From NCBI GenBank assembly GCA_945862265.1, contig CAMAXP010000019.1, positions 1 through 64,000 of the forward strand: DNA of 64,000 bases, written 5' to 3'. Of the stretch, positions 44,142 through 53,331 are shown piece by piece. The position numbers were made by a program, and so were the translations under genes. The notes under the pieces were generated by a model. That model worked only from the letters and a program-made list of their open reading frames with translations. It had not been told where the DNA came from and ran no database searches. Numbering within the stretch: position 1 is the stretch's first letter; the number at the start of each line of letters is the position of its first letter. The DNA comes from Bordetella parapertussis (lineage in GTDB: Bacteria; Pseudomonadota; Gammaproteobacteria; Burkholderiales; SG8-39).

Positions 44142-45413
44142 ATGGAAGCACTCAAGGGAGTCCGGATCCTCGACATGACGCACGTGCAGGCGGGGCCGAC
44201 CTGCTCGCAGCTTCTCGCCTGGATGGGCGCGGACGTCATCAAGTTCGAGCCGCCGCAGGGCGATGCGACCCGCGGCCAGTTGCGCGACGTGCCGAACGCC
44301 GACAGCCTTTATTTCACCATGCTCAACTGCAACAAGCGGTCGATCACGGTGAACATGAAAACGGAGGAGGGCAAGACTGTGTTCGTCGACCTCCTGAAGA
44401 AGTGCGACATCGTCATGGAGAACTTCGGCCCCGGCGTGCTGGACCGGTTCGGCTTCACCTGGGAGAAGATCCATCAGGTCAACCCGAAGATCGTGATGGG
44501 CTCGATCAAGGGCTTTGGTTCCTCCGGGCCCTATGCCGAGTTCAAGGCCTACGAGAACGTCGCCCAGGCGATGGGCGGGGCGATGAGCACGACAGGTGTG
44601 CCTGATGGCGCGCCGTTCGTCACGGGCGCGCAGATCGGGGATTCCGGCACGGGACTGCATCTGGCGATCGGCCTCCTGGCGGCGTTGCACCAGGCCAATC
44701 GCACGGGCGAAGGCCAGTACGTGGAGGTGGCGATGATGGACGGGGTGATGAACCTCTGCCGGGTCAAATTCCGCGACCACCAGCGCCTGACCCGTGGGGC
44801 TCTTCCCGAATACTCGGTGCCGACCTACCAGGGCATGGGCGACGTGCCGCGCGCAGGCAACGATTCCGGCGGCGGACAGCTCGGCAACGCGATCCATTGC
44901 AAGCCGCATGGCGCAAATGACTGGCTCTACGTCGTGGTCCAGGAGGCCGTCTGGACGGCTCTGGCGAACCGGGTCGGTCCGGATGTGGGCATGCCGGACC
45001 TAGTCAACGATCCGCGCCTGGCCACGATCGGTGAGCGGCGCAAGAACCAGAACCTGGTGTGGGCCCTGCTGACCAAGTTCGCGTCGAACTACACGAAGCG
45101 CGAGTTCATGGCCATCCTGAACCCGCTCGATGTCCCCTGCGGCCCGATCATGTCCACAGAGGACCTTGCTACCGACGAGCATATCCGCGGTCGTGAAATG
45201 TACGTCGAGCTCGACCACCCGCAGCGCGGCAAGTGGTGGAACGTCGGCATGCCGATCAAGCTCTCGGCCTCGCCGGCGAAGATCGAGCGGAGCCCGCTCC
45301 TCGGCGAGCACACGGACGAAGTTCTGAAGCAGGTGCTCGGTTACGACGACAGCAAGGTCAGCGCATTGAAACAGGCCGGGGCCCTCTCCGCGCCACCCAA
45401 GAAGGCGGCTTAA
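44142..45413 (+). CDS. frc: Formyl-CoA:oxalate CoA-transferase
   Basis: A 423-residue class III CoA-transferase that moves CoA from formyl-CoA to oxalate, regenerating oxalyl-CoA and releasing formate. ATG 44142 is preferred because GGAGAACAG precedes it. VRILDMTHVQAGPTCSQLLA, SLYFTMLNCNKRSITVNMKT and ENFGPGVLDRFGFTWEKI match the family. The catalytic Asp is in GAQIGDSGTGLHL. A glycine-rich loop (GNDSGGGQLGNAI) closes the active site as in Frc. It follows oxc directly and is one base from the formyltransferase gene. Confidence 0.94.
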   Translation: MEALKGVRILDMTHVQAGPTCSQLLAWMGADVIKFEPPQGDATRGQLRDVPNADSLYFTMLNCNKRSITVNMKTEEGKTVFVDLLKKCDIVMENFGPGVLDRFGFTWEKIHQVNPKIVMGSIKGFGSSGPYAEFKAYENVAQAMGGAMSTTGVPDGAPFVTGAQIGDSGTGLHLAIGLLAALHQANRTGEGQYVEVAMMDGVMNLCRVKFRDHQRLTRGALPEYSVPTYQGMGDVPRAGNDSGGGQLGNAIHCKPHGANDWLYVVVQEAVWTALANRVGPDVGMPDLVNDPRLATIGERRKNQNLVWALLTKFASNYTKREFMAILNPLDVPCGPIMSTEDLATDEHIRGREMYVELDHPQRGKWWNVGMPIKLSASPAKIERSPLLGEHTDEVLKQVLGYDDSKVSALKQAGALSAPPKKAA

Positions 45414-45414
45414 C

Positions 45415-46347
45415 ATGAAAATTGCAATCATCGGCCAGCAGGATTTCGGCAAAGCCGTCCTTGAGGCCTTTCTTGCCCGTGGCGATACGGTTGCGGGAGT
45501 ATTCTGCGCGCCCGAGAAGCCCGGCGCCCGGCCCGACGCACTCAAAGTCTGTGCACAGGAGAAGGGGGTGCAGGTGTTCCAGTTCCCTTCGCTGAAGACG
45601 CCCGAGGCGCACGAGAAACTGAAGGAACTCGCTGTTGATATCGGCATTATGGCGTTCGTGCTGCAGTTCGCGCCGCAGGAATTCGTGAAGATCCCCAAGC
45701 ACGGAACGATCCAGTACCACCCCTCGCTGCTGCCGAAATATCGAGGGCCTTCCTCGATCAACTGGCCCATCATCAAGGGTGAGACCAAGACGGGCCTGAC
45801 GATTTTCCGCCCGAACGACGGCCTCGACGAAGGCGACGTGGTGCTGCAGAAGGAAACCCAGATCAGCGCCGACGACACGCTGGGCACGGTCTACTTCGAT
45901 CGCCTGTTTCCCATGGGCGTCGCCGCCATGGTCGAGGCAGCCGACCTGGTCGTGGCCGGCCAGCACCAGGAGCTGGTGCAGGACGAGTCGCAGGCCAGCT
46001 ATGAAGGCTGGTGCCGTGAGGGCGAGGCGCGCATCCACTGGGCCAACCACGTGGATTTCGTCTACGACCTGATTCGCGGCTGCAATCCGGCGCCCGGCGC
46101 GTGGACCACCCTGAACGGGGTGAAACTCCAGGTGTTCGACGCGAAAAAGCACACCGTCCGCACCTTCGGTGCGGTGAAGGGCAAGATCGGCGAGGTCGTC
46201 GAGGTCGGGGCGCAGAGCTTTACCGTGACCGCGCAGGGCGGGCGGATCGAGGTGTTCAAGGCGAAGCTGGGGGACGGCAAGAAGGTGTCCGCTGCCGAAC
46301 TTGCGGCCTCTGCGGGTATCCAGGCGGGAACACTGCTCGGCACCTGA
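45415..46347 (+). CDS. Formyltransferase resembling the hydrolase domain of 10-formyl-THF dehydrogenase
   Basis: A 310-residue protein. The N-terminal Rossmann-type domain (KIAIIGQQDFGKAVLEAFLA) carries the formyl-transfer site YHPSLLPKYRGPSSINW, and PNDGLDEGD holds the catalytic Asp. The C-terminal domain (EGEARIHWANHVDFVYDLIR onward) is the Fmt/FDH type. The sequence is closer to the N-terminal hydrolase domain of eukaryotic 10-formyl-THF dehydrogenase (ALDH1L1) than to Met-tRNA formyltransferase, which is normally beside def. It begins one base after frc, so it belongs to the oxalate operon. It may hydrolyse 10-formyl-THF, or pass formyl groups between formyl-CoA and folate; the second would be new. 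Confidence 0.8.
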   Translation: MKIAIIGQQDFGKAVLEAFLARGDTVAGVFCAPEKPGARPDALKVCAQEKGVQVFQFPSLKTPEAHEKLKELAVDIGIMAFVLQFAPQEFVKIPKHGTIQYHPSLLPKYRGPSSINWPIIKGETKTGLTIFRPNDGLDEGDVVLQKETQISADDTLGTVYFDRLFPMGVAAMVEAADLVVAGQHQELVQDESQASYEGWCREGEARIHWANHVDFVYDLIRGCNPAPGAWTTLNGVKLQVFDAKKHTVRTFGAVKGKIGEVVEVGAQSFTVTAQGGRIEVFKAKLGDGKKVSAAELAASAGIQAGTLLGT

Positions 46348-46373
46348 TTTTTCCGTCTCAACGCAGGTCCCCG

Positions 46374-46408
46374 GCCCCCGCTTGCCAAACGGCAACTGGG
46401 GGCTTTTT
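46374..46408 (+). terminator. Rho-independent terminator of the oxc operon
   Basis: GCCCCC and GGGGGC enclose TTGCC-AAAC-GGCAA, giving a long stem followed by TTTTT, 27 bases after the formyltransferase stop. Confidence 0.9.
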
Positions 46409-46435
46409 ACATGCATACCGATTCCCCCAAAATAT

Positions 46436-46464
46436 TTGACTGGCCTTACACTTAACTGTAAGAA
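46436..46464 (+). promoter_or_regulatory. Possible promoter with operator-like inverted repeat for the signalling cluster
   Basis: TTGACT (46436-46441), a 17-base spacer and TAAGAA (46459-46464) form a sigma-70-like pair. CTTACA/TGTAAG at 46445-46462 is a perfect inverted repeat over the spacer and -10, a good place for a repressor. About 200 untranslated bases then lead to the CHASE2-kinase start; they contain a GGGGC/GCCCC hairpin and no gene. Confidence 0.45.
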
Positions 46465-46663
46465 TGCCAGTTAGGCTTCTGTTTTCAAGGGAGTTGTCTG
46501 GAGCCGCGCTGTTGAAGCAGGGGGGCTGTACGTGCCCCGGTGGAAGAGCGGTTTTCTGATTGAATACATTGAGATTTCTCCTGTATTCCAGGGTCAGTCC
46601 GCGTAATATTTCGATGATCTGCCTGTCCGCCCGACCGCCTAAGAATAAGTCGATGGAGCGCCC

Positions 46664-49285
46664 ATGAAGTCCGGCTTCTGGAAGACCGATTGGCTTTTCG
46701 GCCTTGTGGTCGCGCTAGCCATGTTGCTGGCGAGCCACAGCGACCTGCTCCAGAGTCTGGAGCGCAAGGCTTATGACATCGGCGTAACTTCCTCCTCGCG
46801 GTCCCCGCTAGACCGCATTGCGATCATTGCAATCGACGATGTCTCCGTGGCCAACCTGGGTCGCTGGCCGTGGTCGCGGGAGATCCACGCAAAGATGGCC
46901 GACATCCTGGCTGAGGCAAAAACCCAGGTCGTTGGAACTACCGTTTTTTTCAGCGAAGCGCAGATCGACCCCGGATATCAGTACATCCTGAAGCTGATCG
47001 AACTTGCCGGCGGGACCACGACGGCTGAATCGAGCGCTGCGCCTGGGGCGGCCTCCGCTTCGGTTGCCGCGCCAGCCGTTCCGACGGGGGAGCTAGGCGG
47101 GTTTCTGGGTGTCCTGCGCGAGGCGGAGGGGGCACTCAATCCCGACCGCAAGCTCGCCGATAGCTTTGAGCGCGCGAGGAACGTGCTCCTGCCCATGCTT
47201 TTCACGCTCGGTGACCCTCTGGGCAAGCCCGGCAAGCCCTTGCCTGAATTTGCTTTGCAGAGCGCCGTCAGCGCGACGGCAGGAGCGCAGGACGCCCTCC
47301 CGCTCTCGAGCGTGGGCGTCCAGGCGCCGATCGAGCCGCTTGGCAAGGTCGCGGCGGGACTCGGACACCTTGCCTCGAAACCGGATGTCGACGGTGCGAT
47401 CCGCGCCGAGCCTCTGGTAATCCAGTATCTCGACAAGTTCTACCCCTCCCTCTCGATGCTGATTGCCGCCCGGAGCTTGAACCTGGGGCCTGCCGATATA
47501 AAAGTTCGGTTTGGGGAGGGGGTTACCCTCGGCAAGTTGCGTATCGGGACCGATCCGGAACTCCGGATGCATACGTACTTCTATCGGGACCGCGATGGGA
47601 AGCCCGCCTTCCAGGTCGACTCCTTCTATGACGTATACACAGGCAAGATCAGCGCTGAAAAGAAGTACCGGGACAAGATCGTCCTGATCGGCGCTACGAC
47701 CGCCGGAATCGGAACTGCGGCGGTTACCCCTGTTTCGCCGGCAACTTACCCGGTGCTGACGCTCGCGCACTCGGTTTCCTCCATCCTCCAGGAGCACTTT
47801 TTCGTCGTGCCCTCCTGGGCCTGGATTGCGGAAAAGGCGCTATTCCTGCTCGTCACGGCCTATCTTGTCGTGGCCCTGCCGCGCCTCAATGCGGCCTATG
47901 GAGCCGCCGTTACCGCCGGAATCCTCGCGGTGCTCCTGGTCGCCCATTTCGTCCTGATGACCGCAAATGGGGTCTGGATCCAGTTCATGGTGCCCTGCGT
48001 CCTGCTGCTGGCCGGACATGTGGCACTTGTCACGAAGCGGTTTATGATCACCGGGCAGGCCAAGGTCAAGTCGGACGAGAGTTCGGCCGAGTCGAATCGG
48101 ATGCTCGGACTGGCCTACCAGGGGCAAGGCCAGTTGGACATGGCGTGGGACAAGTTCCGCCTTGTGCCCCTTTCTGAAGGACTGCTGGATAACCTTTACA
48201 ATCTGGCCTTGGACTTCGAGAGGAAGCGCCAGTTCGCCAAGGCGGAGGGCGTGTTTCGCCGTATGGCGGAGTTCAACCCGAAGTTCCGGGATATTGAGAG
48301 TAAGCTGTCGCGTACCAAGCAGGTGTCCGAAACGGCCATCCTCGATGGCGGAGGGGGCGCTGCAAACAGCAGTATTCTGGACAAGGGGCAGGACGGCGGG
48401 GTTGAAAAGCCCATGCTCGGGCGGTACCAGATTGAAAAGGAACTGGGCAAAGGTGCGATGGGGGTGGTATATCTCGGCAAAGATCCAAAAATAGGGCGTG
48501 TCGTGGCAATCAAGACTATGGCGCTAGCGCAGGAGTTCGAGGCTGACGAACTGGCCGACGTGAAAGAGCGATTCTTCCGGGAGGCGGAGACCGCCGGCCG
48601 TCTGGCGCATCAGAACATCGTCACGATCTATGACGCGGGTGAAGAGGACGATCTCGCGTTCATCGCGATGGAACTTCTGAAAGGGGGGGACCTGGTTCCT
48701 TTCACCAAATCGGAAGCATTGCTTACGGTCGACCAGGTCGTTTCGATCATCGCCAGGACAGCGGATGCGCTTGGCTACGCGCACAAACAGGGCGTGGTTC
48801 ACCGGGATATCAAGCCGGCGAACGTCATGTACCACCTTGAGTCCGATACGGTCAAAGTGACTGATTTCGGCATCGCACGACTTACCGACAGTTCAAAGAC
48901 CAAGACCGGAATGGTGCTCGGCACCCCGTCCTACATGTCGCCGGAGCAGCTTGCGGGCCAGAAGATCGATGGCCGGTCCGACCTGTTTTCCCTGGGTGTC
49001 AGCCTGTATCTGATGCTGTGCGGCCGGCTGCCTTTCGAAGGCGAGTCGATGGGCCGCCTGATGTTCAGGATCTCCAGCGAACCGCCGACCGATATCCTGT
49101 CGATCAACCCTAACGTGCCGCTAGGCCTGGTAGCTTTTCTGGACCGCGCGTTGGACAAGGAGCCAGATAACCGTTTCCAGACCGGCGAGGAGTTCGCGGC
49201 AGCGCTGCGCGAAGCCCGCAGTTCCGGTGGCGCCTTCCAACCAGCACTCGAATCCGCCGCAGGCGGGGTCGATATTCAACTCTAA
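46664..49285 (+). CDS. CHASE2-domain Ser/Thr protein kinase
   Basis: An 873-residue membrane receptor kinase. One membrane segment at the N-terminus precedes a periplasmic CHASE2 sensor (IAIIAIDDVSVANLGRWPWS, then KIVLIGATTAGIGTA near its end). Three membrane segments follow at about 385-465, then a TPR-like helical stretch (MLGLAYQGQGQLDMAWDKFR). The kinase starts near 583: glycine loop LGKGAMGVVYLG, catalytic VVHRDIKPANVMY, DFG in VTDFGIARL and SPE in GTPSYMSPEQL. All catalytic residues are intact. An Ala/Ser/Pro-rich insert interrupts the sensor around residues 120-145. PP2C and FHA genes follow, giving a writer, eraser and reader for phosphothreonine. Confidence 0.92.
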   Translation: MKSGFWKTDWLFGLVVALAMLLASHSDLLQSLERKAYDIGVTSSSRSPLDRIAIIAIDDVSVANLGRWPWSREIHAKMADILAEAKTQVVGTTVFFSEAQIDPGYQYILKLIELAGGTTTAESSAAPGAASASVAAPAVPTGELGGFLGVLREAEGALNPDRKLADSFERARNVLLPMLFTLGDPLGKPGKPLPEFALQSAVSATAGAQDALPLSSVGVQAPIEPLGKVAAGLGHLASKPDVDGAIRAEPLVIQYLDKFYPSLSMLIAARSLNLGPADIKVRFGEGVTLGKLRIGTDPELRMHTYFYRDRDGKPAFQVDSFYDVYTGKISAEKKYRDKIVLIGATTAGIGTAAVTPVSPATYPVLTLAHSVSSILQEHFFVVPSWAWIAEKALFLLVTAYLVVALPRLNAAYGAAVTAGILAVLLVAHFVLMTANGVWIQFMVPCVLLLAGHVALVTKRFMITGQAKVKSDESSAESNRMLGLAYQGQGQLDMAWDKFRLVPLSEGLLDNLYNLALDFERKRQFAKAEGVFRRMAEFNPKFRDIESKLSRTKQVSETAILDGGGGAANSSILDKGQDGGVEKPMLGRYQIEKELGKGAMGVVYLGKDPKIGRVVAIKTMALAQEFEADELADVKERFFREAETAGRLAHQNIVTIYDAGEEDDLAFIAMELLKGGDLVPFTKSEALLTVDQVVSIIARTADALGYAHKQGVVHRDIKPANVMYHLESDTVKVTDFGIARLTDSSKTKTGMVLGTPSYMSPEQLAGQKIDGRSDLFSLGVSLYLMLCGRLPFEGESMGRLMFRISSEPPTDILSINPNVPLGLVAFLDRALDKEPDNRFQTGEEFAAALREARSSGGAFQPALESAAGGVDIQL

Positions 49286-49293
49286 GCGCCTGA

Positions 49294-50115
49294 ATGGACC
49301 TGACCCAAGTTCTTGAGATCACGAGCGCCACCGACCCCGGGATGGTGCGCTCGCACAATGAAGATTCGATAGCCTCGGATCCTGCGAACGGCCTCTTGGT
49401 GCTGGCCGACGGGATGGGGGGATATAACGCAGGCGAGGTCGCCAGCGGTATGGCGACGACCGTCATCACGACCGAGGTGGCGCAGGTTCTGGCCACCGTT
49501 CAGCCCTACGATGTAGACCCGGAGAACAACAAGCTGGCCACCCAGATCGTGCGCCAGCAGATCCTGAAGGCGAATACGTCGATCTATCAGGCGGCCCAGA
49601 GCCAGCCCCAGTATTCGGGCATGGGTACGACGCTGATCGTCTGCCTCTTTTATGACAACAAGGTCATGGTCGGCCACTTGGGCGATTCCAGGGTCTACCG
49701 CATGCGGGAGGGTGCCTTCAGCCAAGTGACCCGGGACCACTCGCTGCTGCAGGAGCAGATCGATTCGGGGCTGATCACGGCCGAGCAGGCCAAGACCGCA
49801 GCCCACAAGAACCTCGTTACCAAGGCGCTCGGGATAGACCCGACGGTCGAGCCGGAAATCCACGAGTACGAAACACAGGTTGGTGACGTTTACCTGCTGT
49901 GTTCTGACGGCCTTTGTGACATGGTCTCGGACGAGGACATCGGCATGACGCTCTCGATGCTCGGAGGGAACCTCAAGCTCGCCACGCAGCAGCTCATACA
50001 GATGGCGAACGACAACGGGGGGCGGGACAACGTATCCGTGATACTCGCGCGAGTCCTCAAGGAGTATCCGGCTGCGCGGGGCGTCATGTCGAAGTTTTTT
50101 GCGTGGTTAAAATAA
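49294..50115 (+). CDS. PP2C-family protein phosphatase
   Basis: A 273-residue PPM phosphatase with complete metal-binding motifs: VRSHNEDSI, VLADGMGGYNAGEVASG, GHLGDSRVYR, LCSDGLCDMV and GGRDNVSVI. It is soluble and resembles PppA/Stp1. It begins 8 bases after the kinase gene and should dephosphorylate the same targets, including the FHA protein's partners. Confidence 0.94.
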   Translation: MDLTQVLEITSATDPGMVRSHNEDSIASDPANGLLVLADGMGGYNAGEVASGMATTVITTEVAQVLATVQPYDVDPENNKLATQIVRQQILKANTSIYQAAQSQPQYSGMGTTLIVCLFYDNKVMVGHLGDSRVYRMREGAFSQVTRDHSLLQEQIDSGLITAEQAKTAAHKNLVTKALGIDPTVEPEIHEYETQVGDVYLLCSDGLCDMVSDEDIGMTLSMLGGNLKLATQQLIQMANDNGGRDNVSVILARVLKEYPAARGVMSKFFAWLK

Positions 50116-50136
50116 CCTTCCCCGGGGGGGGCTGTT

Positions 50137-50955
50137 ATGGCGAAACTGATTCTCAGCATGGATGGCCTGGTGCTCAAGGAGATCCCCTTGACCAAAGAGC
50201 GCACCACCATCGGGCGCAAACCGCACAACGACATCCAGATCGACAATCTGGCGGTGAGCGGGGAGCATGCGGTGATCGTCACGATCCTGAACGATTCGTT
50301 CATGGAGGACCTGGGCAGCACCAACGGCACTCTGGTCAATGGAAATACCGTCAAGAAACATTTCCTCCAGAACAACGACGTTGTCGAACTCGGGAAGTAC
50401 AAGCTCAAGTACATCGCGGAACCAGGCGCCGCCCAGCCGGCGGAGAAGGCCGACTTCGAAAAGACAATGGTGTTGCGCCCGTCTGCGATGCGCGCTGCGG
50501 CCGAGCAGGCCAAGGCAATGGCAGCCGGAGGCGCACAGCCCCAGGCCGCTGAAGCCGCCCGTGTGGCGGCACTGCAGGCGGTGGGCACGGCAGCCCAGGC
50601 GTCCGGGATAGCGGAGAAGCCGGCGGGTGCACCCCCCGCAGCGCCCCACGCAGCGCCGGCCGCACCCGCAGTGCCGCCAAGGGCGGCCCAGCCTCTCGGC
50701 GCCATCCAGATTATTTCCGGGGCCAGCGCCGGCAAGGAACTCGAGCTAACAAAGCCGCTGACGACACTGGGCAAACCCGGTGTCCAGGTTGCGGTACTCA
50801 CGCGTCGCCCGCAGGGATATTTCATCACCCATGTCGAAGGCGCCAACCGGCCTATGGTGAACGGCCAGTCAATCGGAACCGCACCGCATGCGCTCAAGGA
50901 TCACGACTTGATCGAGCTCGCCGGCGTAAAGATGGAATTCTTTATCAAGGCTTGA
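50137..50955 (+). CDS. Protein with two FHA domains
   Basis: A 272-residue cytoplasmic protein. The first FHA domain (residues 1-90) is complete: TTIGRKPHNDIQIDN, SGEHAVIV and DLGSTNGTLVNGN bind phosphothreonine. An Ala/Pro/Gln-rich linker spans about 100-185. The second FHA-like domain (about 188-272) keeps the fold (TTLGKPGVQVAVLTRRPQGY, NGQSIG, LIELAGVKMEF) but lacks the S-x2-H motif, so it probably does not bind phosphopeptide. It is collinear with the kinase and phosphatase. Confidence 0.9.
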   Translation: MAKLILSMDGLVLKEIPLTKERTTIGRKPHNDIQIDNLAVSGEHAVIVTILNDSFMEDLGSTNGTLVNGNTVKKHFLQNNDVVELGKYKLKYIAEPGAAQPAEKADFEKTMVLRPSAMRAAAEQAKAMAAGGAQPQAAEAARVAALQAVGTAAQASGIAEKPAGAPPAAPHAAPAAPAVPPRAAQPLGAIQIISGASAGKELELTKPLTTLGKPGVQVAVLTRRPQGYFITHVEGANRPMVNGQSIGTAPHALKDHDLIELAGVKMEFFIKA

Positions 50956-50988
50956 TCGCCGCTACGGCCATTGTCTGAAGGAGACTGA

Positions 50989-53202
50989 GTGAAAAAGCAC
51001 ATTGTCCGGATTGTCCTGGGTCTGGTCATCGTGCTGGTCTTCGTCGGCCACGCGGCGAAGCTCTACCAGATCGGAATCGTCAACCAGCTGGACCATATCG
51101 TCTATGACACACGGCTGAAGGTCGCCATGCCGCGCGGGATTGACGAGCGCATCGTCATCCTGGACATAGACGAAAAAAGCCTTCAGGAAGTCGCCCGCTG
51201 GCCCTGGCCCAGGGATGTGATGGCGAGTCTGGTCACCAAGCTTTTCGACAAGTACCAGATTGCGATCGTCGGCTTCGACGTTGTGTTTGCCGAATCCGAC
51301 TACAGTTCCGGCATCAAGCGGCTCGATGAGTTGGCGTCGGGAGAGCTCCGCCGGGTTCCCGGATTCGCCGAGGCTTACGGAAAGCTGCGTCCCCAGCTTG
51401 ACAACGACGGCCTGCTTTCCAGGGCGATCAAGGGGAAGCCGGTCGTGCTCGGCTACTACTTCAACAGCGACAAAGATGCGCGCAGGATTGCCGCTATCCC
51501 GGAGCCAGTCCTGCCCAAGGGCACGTTTTCCGGCAAGAACAACGCGATTACCAGCTGGGCCGGCTACGGCGGAAATATTGCCCAGTTCCAGGCGAGCGCA
51601 GCCACTGCCGGCCACATCAATTCCATGCCTGATTTCGATGGCGTGTTGCGCAGGGTTCCGTTGCTGGCCGAATATGATGGCGCTTACTACGAGGCACTTT
51701 CGCTTGCCGTTGTCAGAACCCTTTTGGGATCTCCCAAGGTTGAGTTGGGGAATCCGTCGGAGGGCGGGGGCAGCGGGTACTCAGGCCTTGAGTGGCTCAA
51801 GATCGGGCCGCTGACGATCCCGGTCGACGAAACCGCCAGTGCACTGGTCCCGTACCGCGGGCCGAAGTTCAGCTTCAGGTATGTTTCCCTTGCAGACGTA
51901 ATTGCCGACCGGATACCGGCGGACTCACTCAAGGGGCGCATAGCGCTTGTTGGTGCCACCGCCCCAGGCCTGCTTGATCTGCGCGCCACGCCGGTCGACG
52001 GCGTTTACCCGGGGGTGGAGGTGCACGCGAACCTTATTGGTGGAATGCTGGACCAGACGATCAAGCAGAAGCCGTCGTACATGCTCGGGGCTGAGGTGGT
52101 CCTGCTCCTGATCGGCGGCGTTGTCCTGGCATCCCTCCTGCCAGCCCTCAGCCCGCTGCTCGCCGTGCTGGTGTCGCTTGCGGCAATGACCCTCATAGTG
52201 GCGCTGAACTATGTCATCTGGACGCATGGCGGGTTGGTCCTGCCGCTGGCGTCCTCGCTCCTGATGACCGTCGGGCTGTTCACGACGAACATGGCCTACG
52301 GGTATTTCGTGGAGTCCCGCTCCAAGCGCCTGTTCACCGAGCTGTTCGGCCAGTACGTTCCGCCTGAGCTGGTCGACAAGATGGCGAAGGATCCGCAAAA
52401 ATACAGCATGGATGGCCGTAGCGAGCAGCTTACCGTCCTGTTTTCGGACATTGTCGGGTTCACCTCCATCTCCGAGGCGCTTTCGCCAAAGGACCTGTCG
52501 GCGTTTATCAATGAATACCTTACCTCGATGAGTCTCGTGATTCGCGACCATCGAGGCACGCTGGACAAGTATATTGGCGACGCGATCATGGCTTTCTGGG
52601 GGGCACCGGTAGATGAACCGGAGCATGCGCGCCAGGGGGTGCTAGCCGCGCTGGGCATGCAGGCTCGGTTGCTGGAGGTCAACGAGATGATCCGCGCCCG
52701 GAATTGGCCGCCCATCCGGATCGGGATCGGCGTGAACAGCGGCATGATGAGCGTGGGCGACATGGGATCCAAGGTGCGGCGCGCATATACCGTAATGGGG
52801 GATGCCGTGAACCTCGGTTCGCGCCTGGAGGCGCTTACGCGCGTGTATGGCGTTGGCGTCATCGTGGGGCAGGGGACCCGTGGGCTTGTGACCGACGTCG
52901 TTTTTCGCGAGCTAGACAAGGTCAAGGTCAAGGGCAAGGACGAGCCCGTAGCGATATTCGAGGCAGTCGGGTTGCAGGAGACGGTAGGCGCAGCCCTGCT
53001 GGAGGAAATCAACCTCTGGCATGCCTTTCTCGGTCAATATCGCGCGCAGCAGTGGGATCAGGCGGAAAAGAGCCTTGCCGATCTGGCGCGCATGAACCCG
53101 GAGCACAAGCTCTATGAGGAGTTCTCCGGCCGATTGTCTCAAATGCGCGAGATGCCGCCCGGGCCTGGCTGGGACGGTGTCATGGCGTTCAAGTCCAAGT
53201 GA
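50989..53202 (+). CDS. CHASE2-domain adenylate cyclase
   Basis: A 737-residue membrane cyclase starting at GTG 50989 after AAGGAGA. The N-terminal membrane segment (IVRIVLGLVIVLVFVGHAA) leads to a periplasmic CHASE2 sensor with IVILDIDEKSLQEVARWPWP, then three membrane segments at about 365-445. The class III cyclase domain follows: metal Asp residues in LFSDIVGFTS and KYIGDAIMAFWG, the purine-contact Lys in LDKYIGD, Thr in YTVMGDAVNLGSRLE in place of the second purine Asp (class IIIb pattern), and the Asn/Arg pair in VNLGSR. All catalytic residues are present, so it should make cAMP. The sensor is homologous to that of the kinase, so both may answer one signal. Confidence 0.92.
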   Translation: MKKHIVRIVLGLVIVLVFVGHAAKLYQIGIVNQLDHIVYDTRLKVAMPRGIDERIVILDIDEKSLQEVARWPWPRDVMASLVTKLFDKYQIAIVGFDVVFAESDYSSGIKRLDELASGELRRVPGFAEAYGKLRPQLDNDGLLSRAIKGKPVVLGYYFNSDKDARRIAAIPEPVLPKGTFSGKNNAITSWAGYGGNIAQFQASAATAGHINSMPDFDGVLRRVPLLAEYDGAYYEALSLAVVRTLLGSPKVELGNPSEGGGSGYSGLEWLKIGPLTIPVDETASALVPYRGPKFSFRYVSLADVIADRIPADSLKGRIALVGATAPGLLDLRATPVDGVYPGVEVHANLIGGMLDQTIKQKPSYMLGAEVVLLLIGGVVLASLLPALSPLLAVLVSLAAMTLIVALNYVIWTHGGLVLPLASSLLMTVGLFTTNMAYGYFVESRSKRLFTELFGQYVPPELVDKMAKDPQKYSMDGRSEQLTVLFSDIVGFTSISEALSPKDLSAFINEYLTSMSLVIRDHRGTLDKYIGDAIMAFWGAPVDEPEHARQGVLAALGMQARLLEVNEMIRARNWPPIRIGIGVNSGMMSVGDMGSKVRRAYTVMGDAVNLGSRLEALTRVYGVGVIVGQGTRGLVTDVVFRELDKVKVKGKDEPVAIFEAVGLQETVGAALLEEINLWHAFLGQYRAQQWDQAEKSLADLARMNPEHKLYEEFSGRLSQMREMPPGPGWDGVMAFKSK

Positions 53203-53331
53203 TGGTGTTGCGCCTGTTGCGTAAAAATTCGTATAGAAATCAGGCAGCTTGTTGAATTGTGGGGCCGGTAAGACTAGCATAGGAAAGTCGTTTCATCTGG
53301 TCACGGCTATGTGCGGTTTTGGGGGTTATTG

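Noticed and set aside
45415..46347. Plain methionyl-tRNA formyltransferase (fmt)
   Set aside because: No def or sun neighbour, it sits one base after frc, and the sequence is closer to the 10-formyl-THF dehydrogenase hydrolase domain. Not excluded by experiment.
46664..50955. Type VI secretion regulatory locus (kinase, PP2C, FHA)
   Set aside because: No Tss core gene is in the window, the kinase has a CHASE2 sensor, and the following motor is GspE-like.
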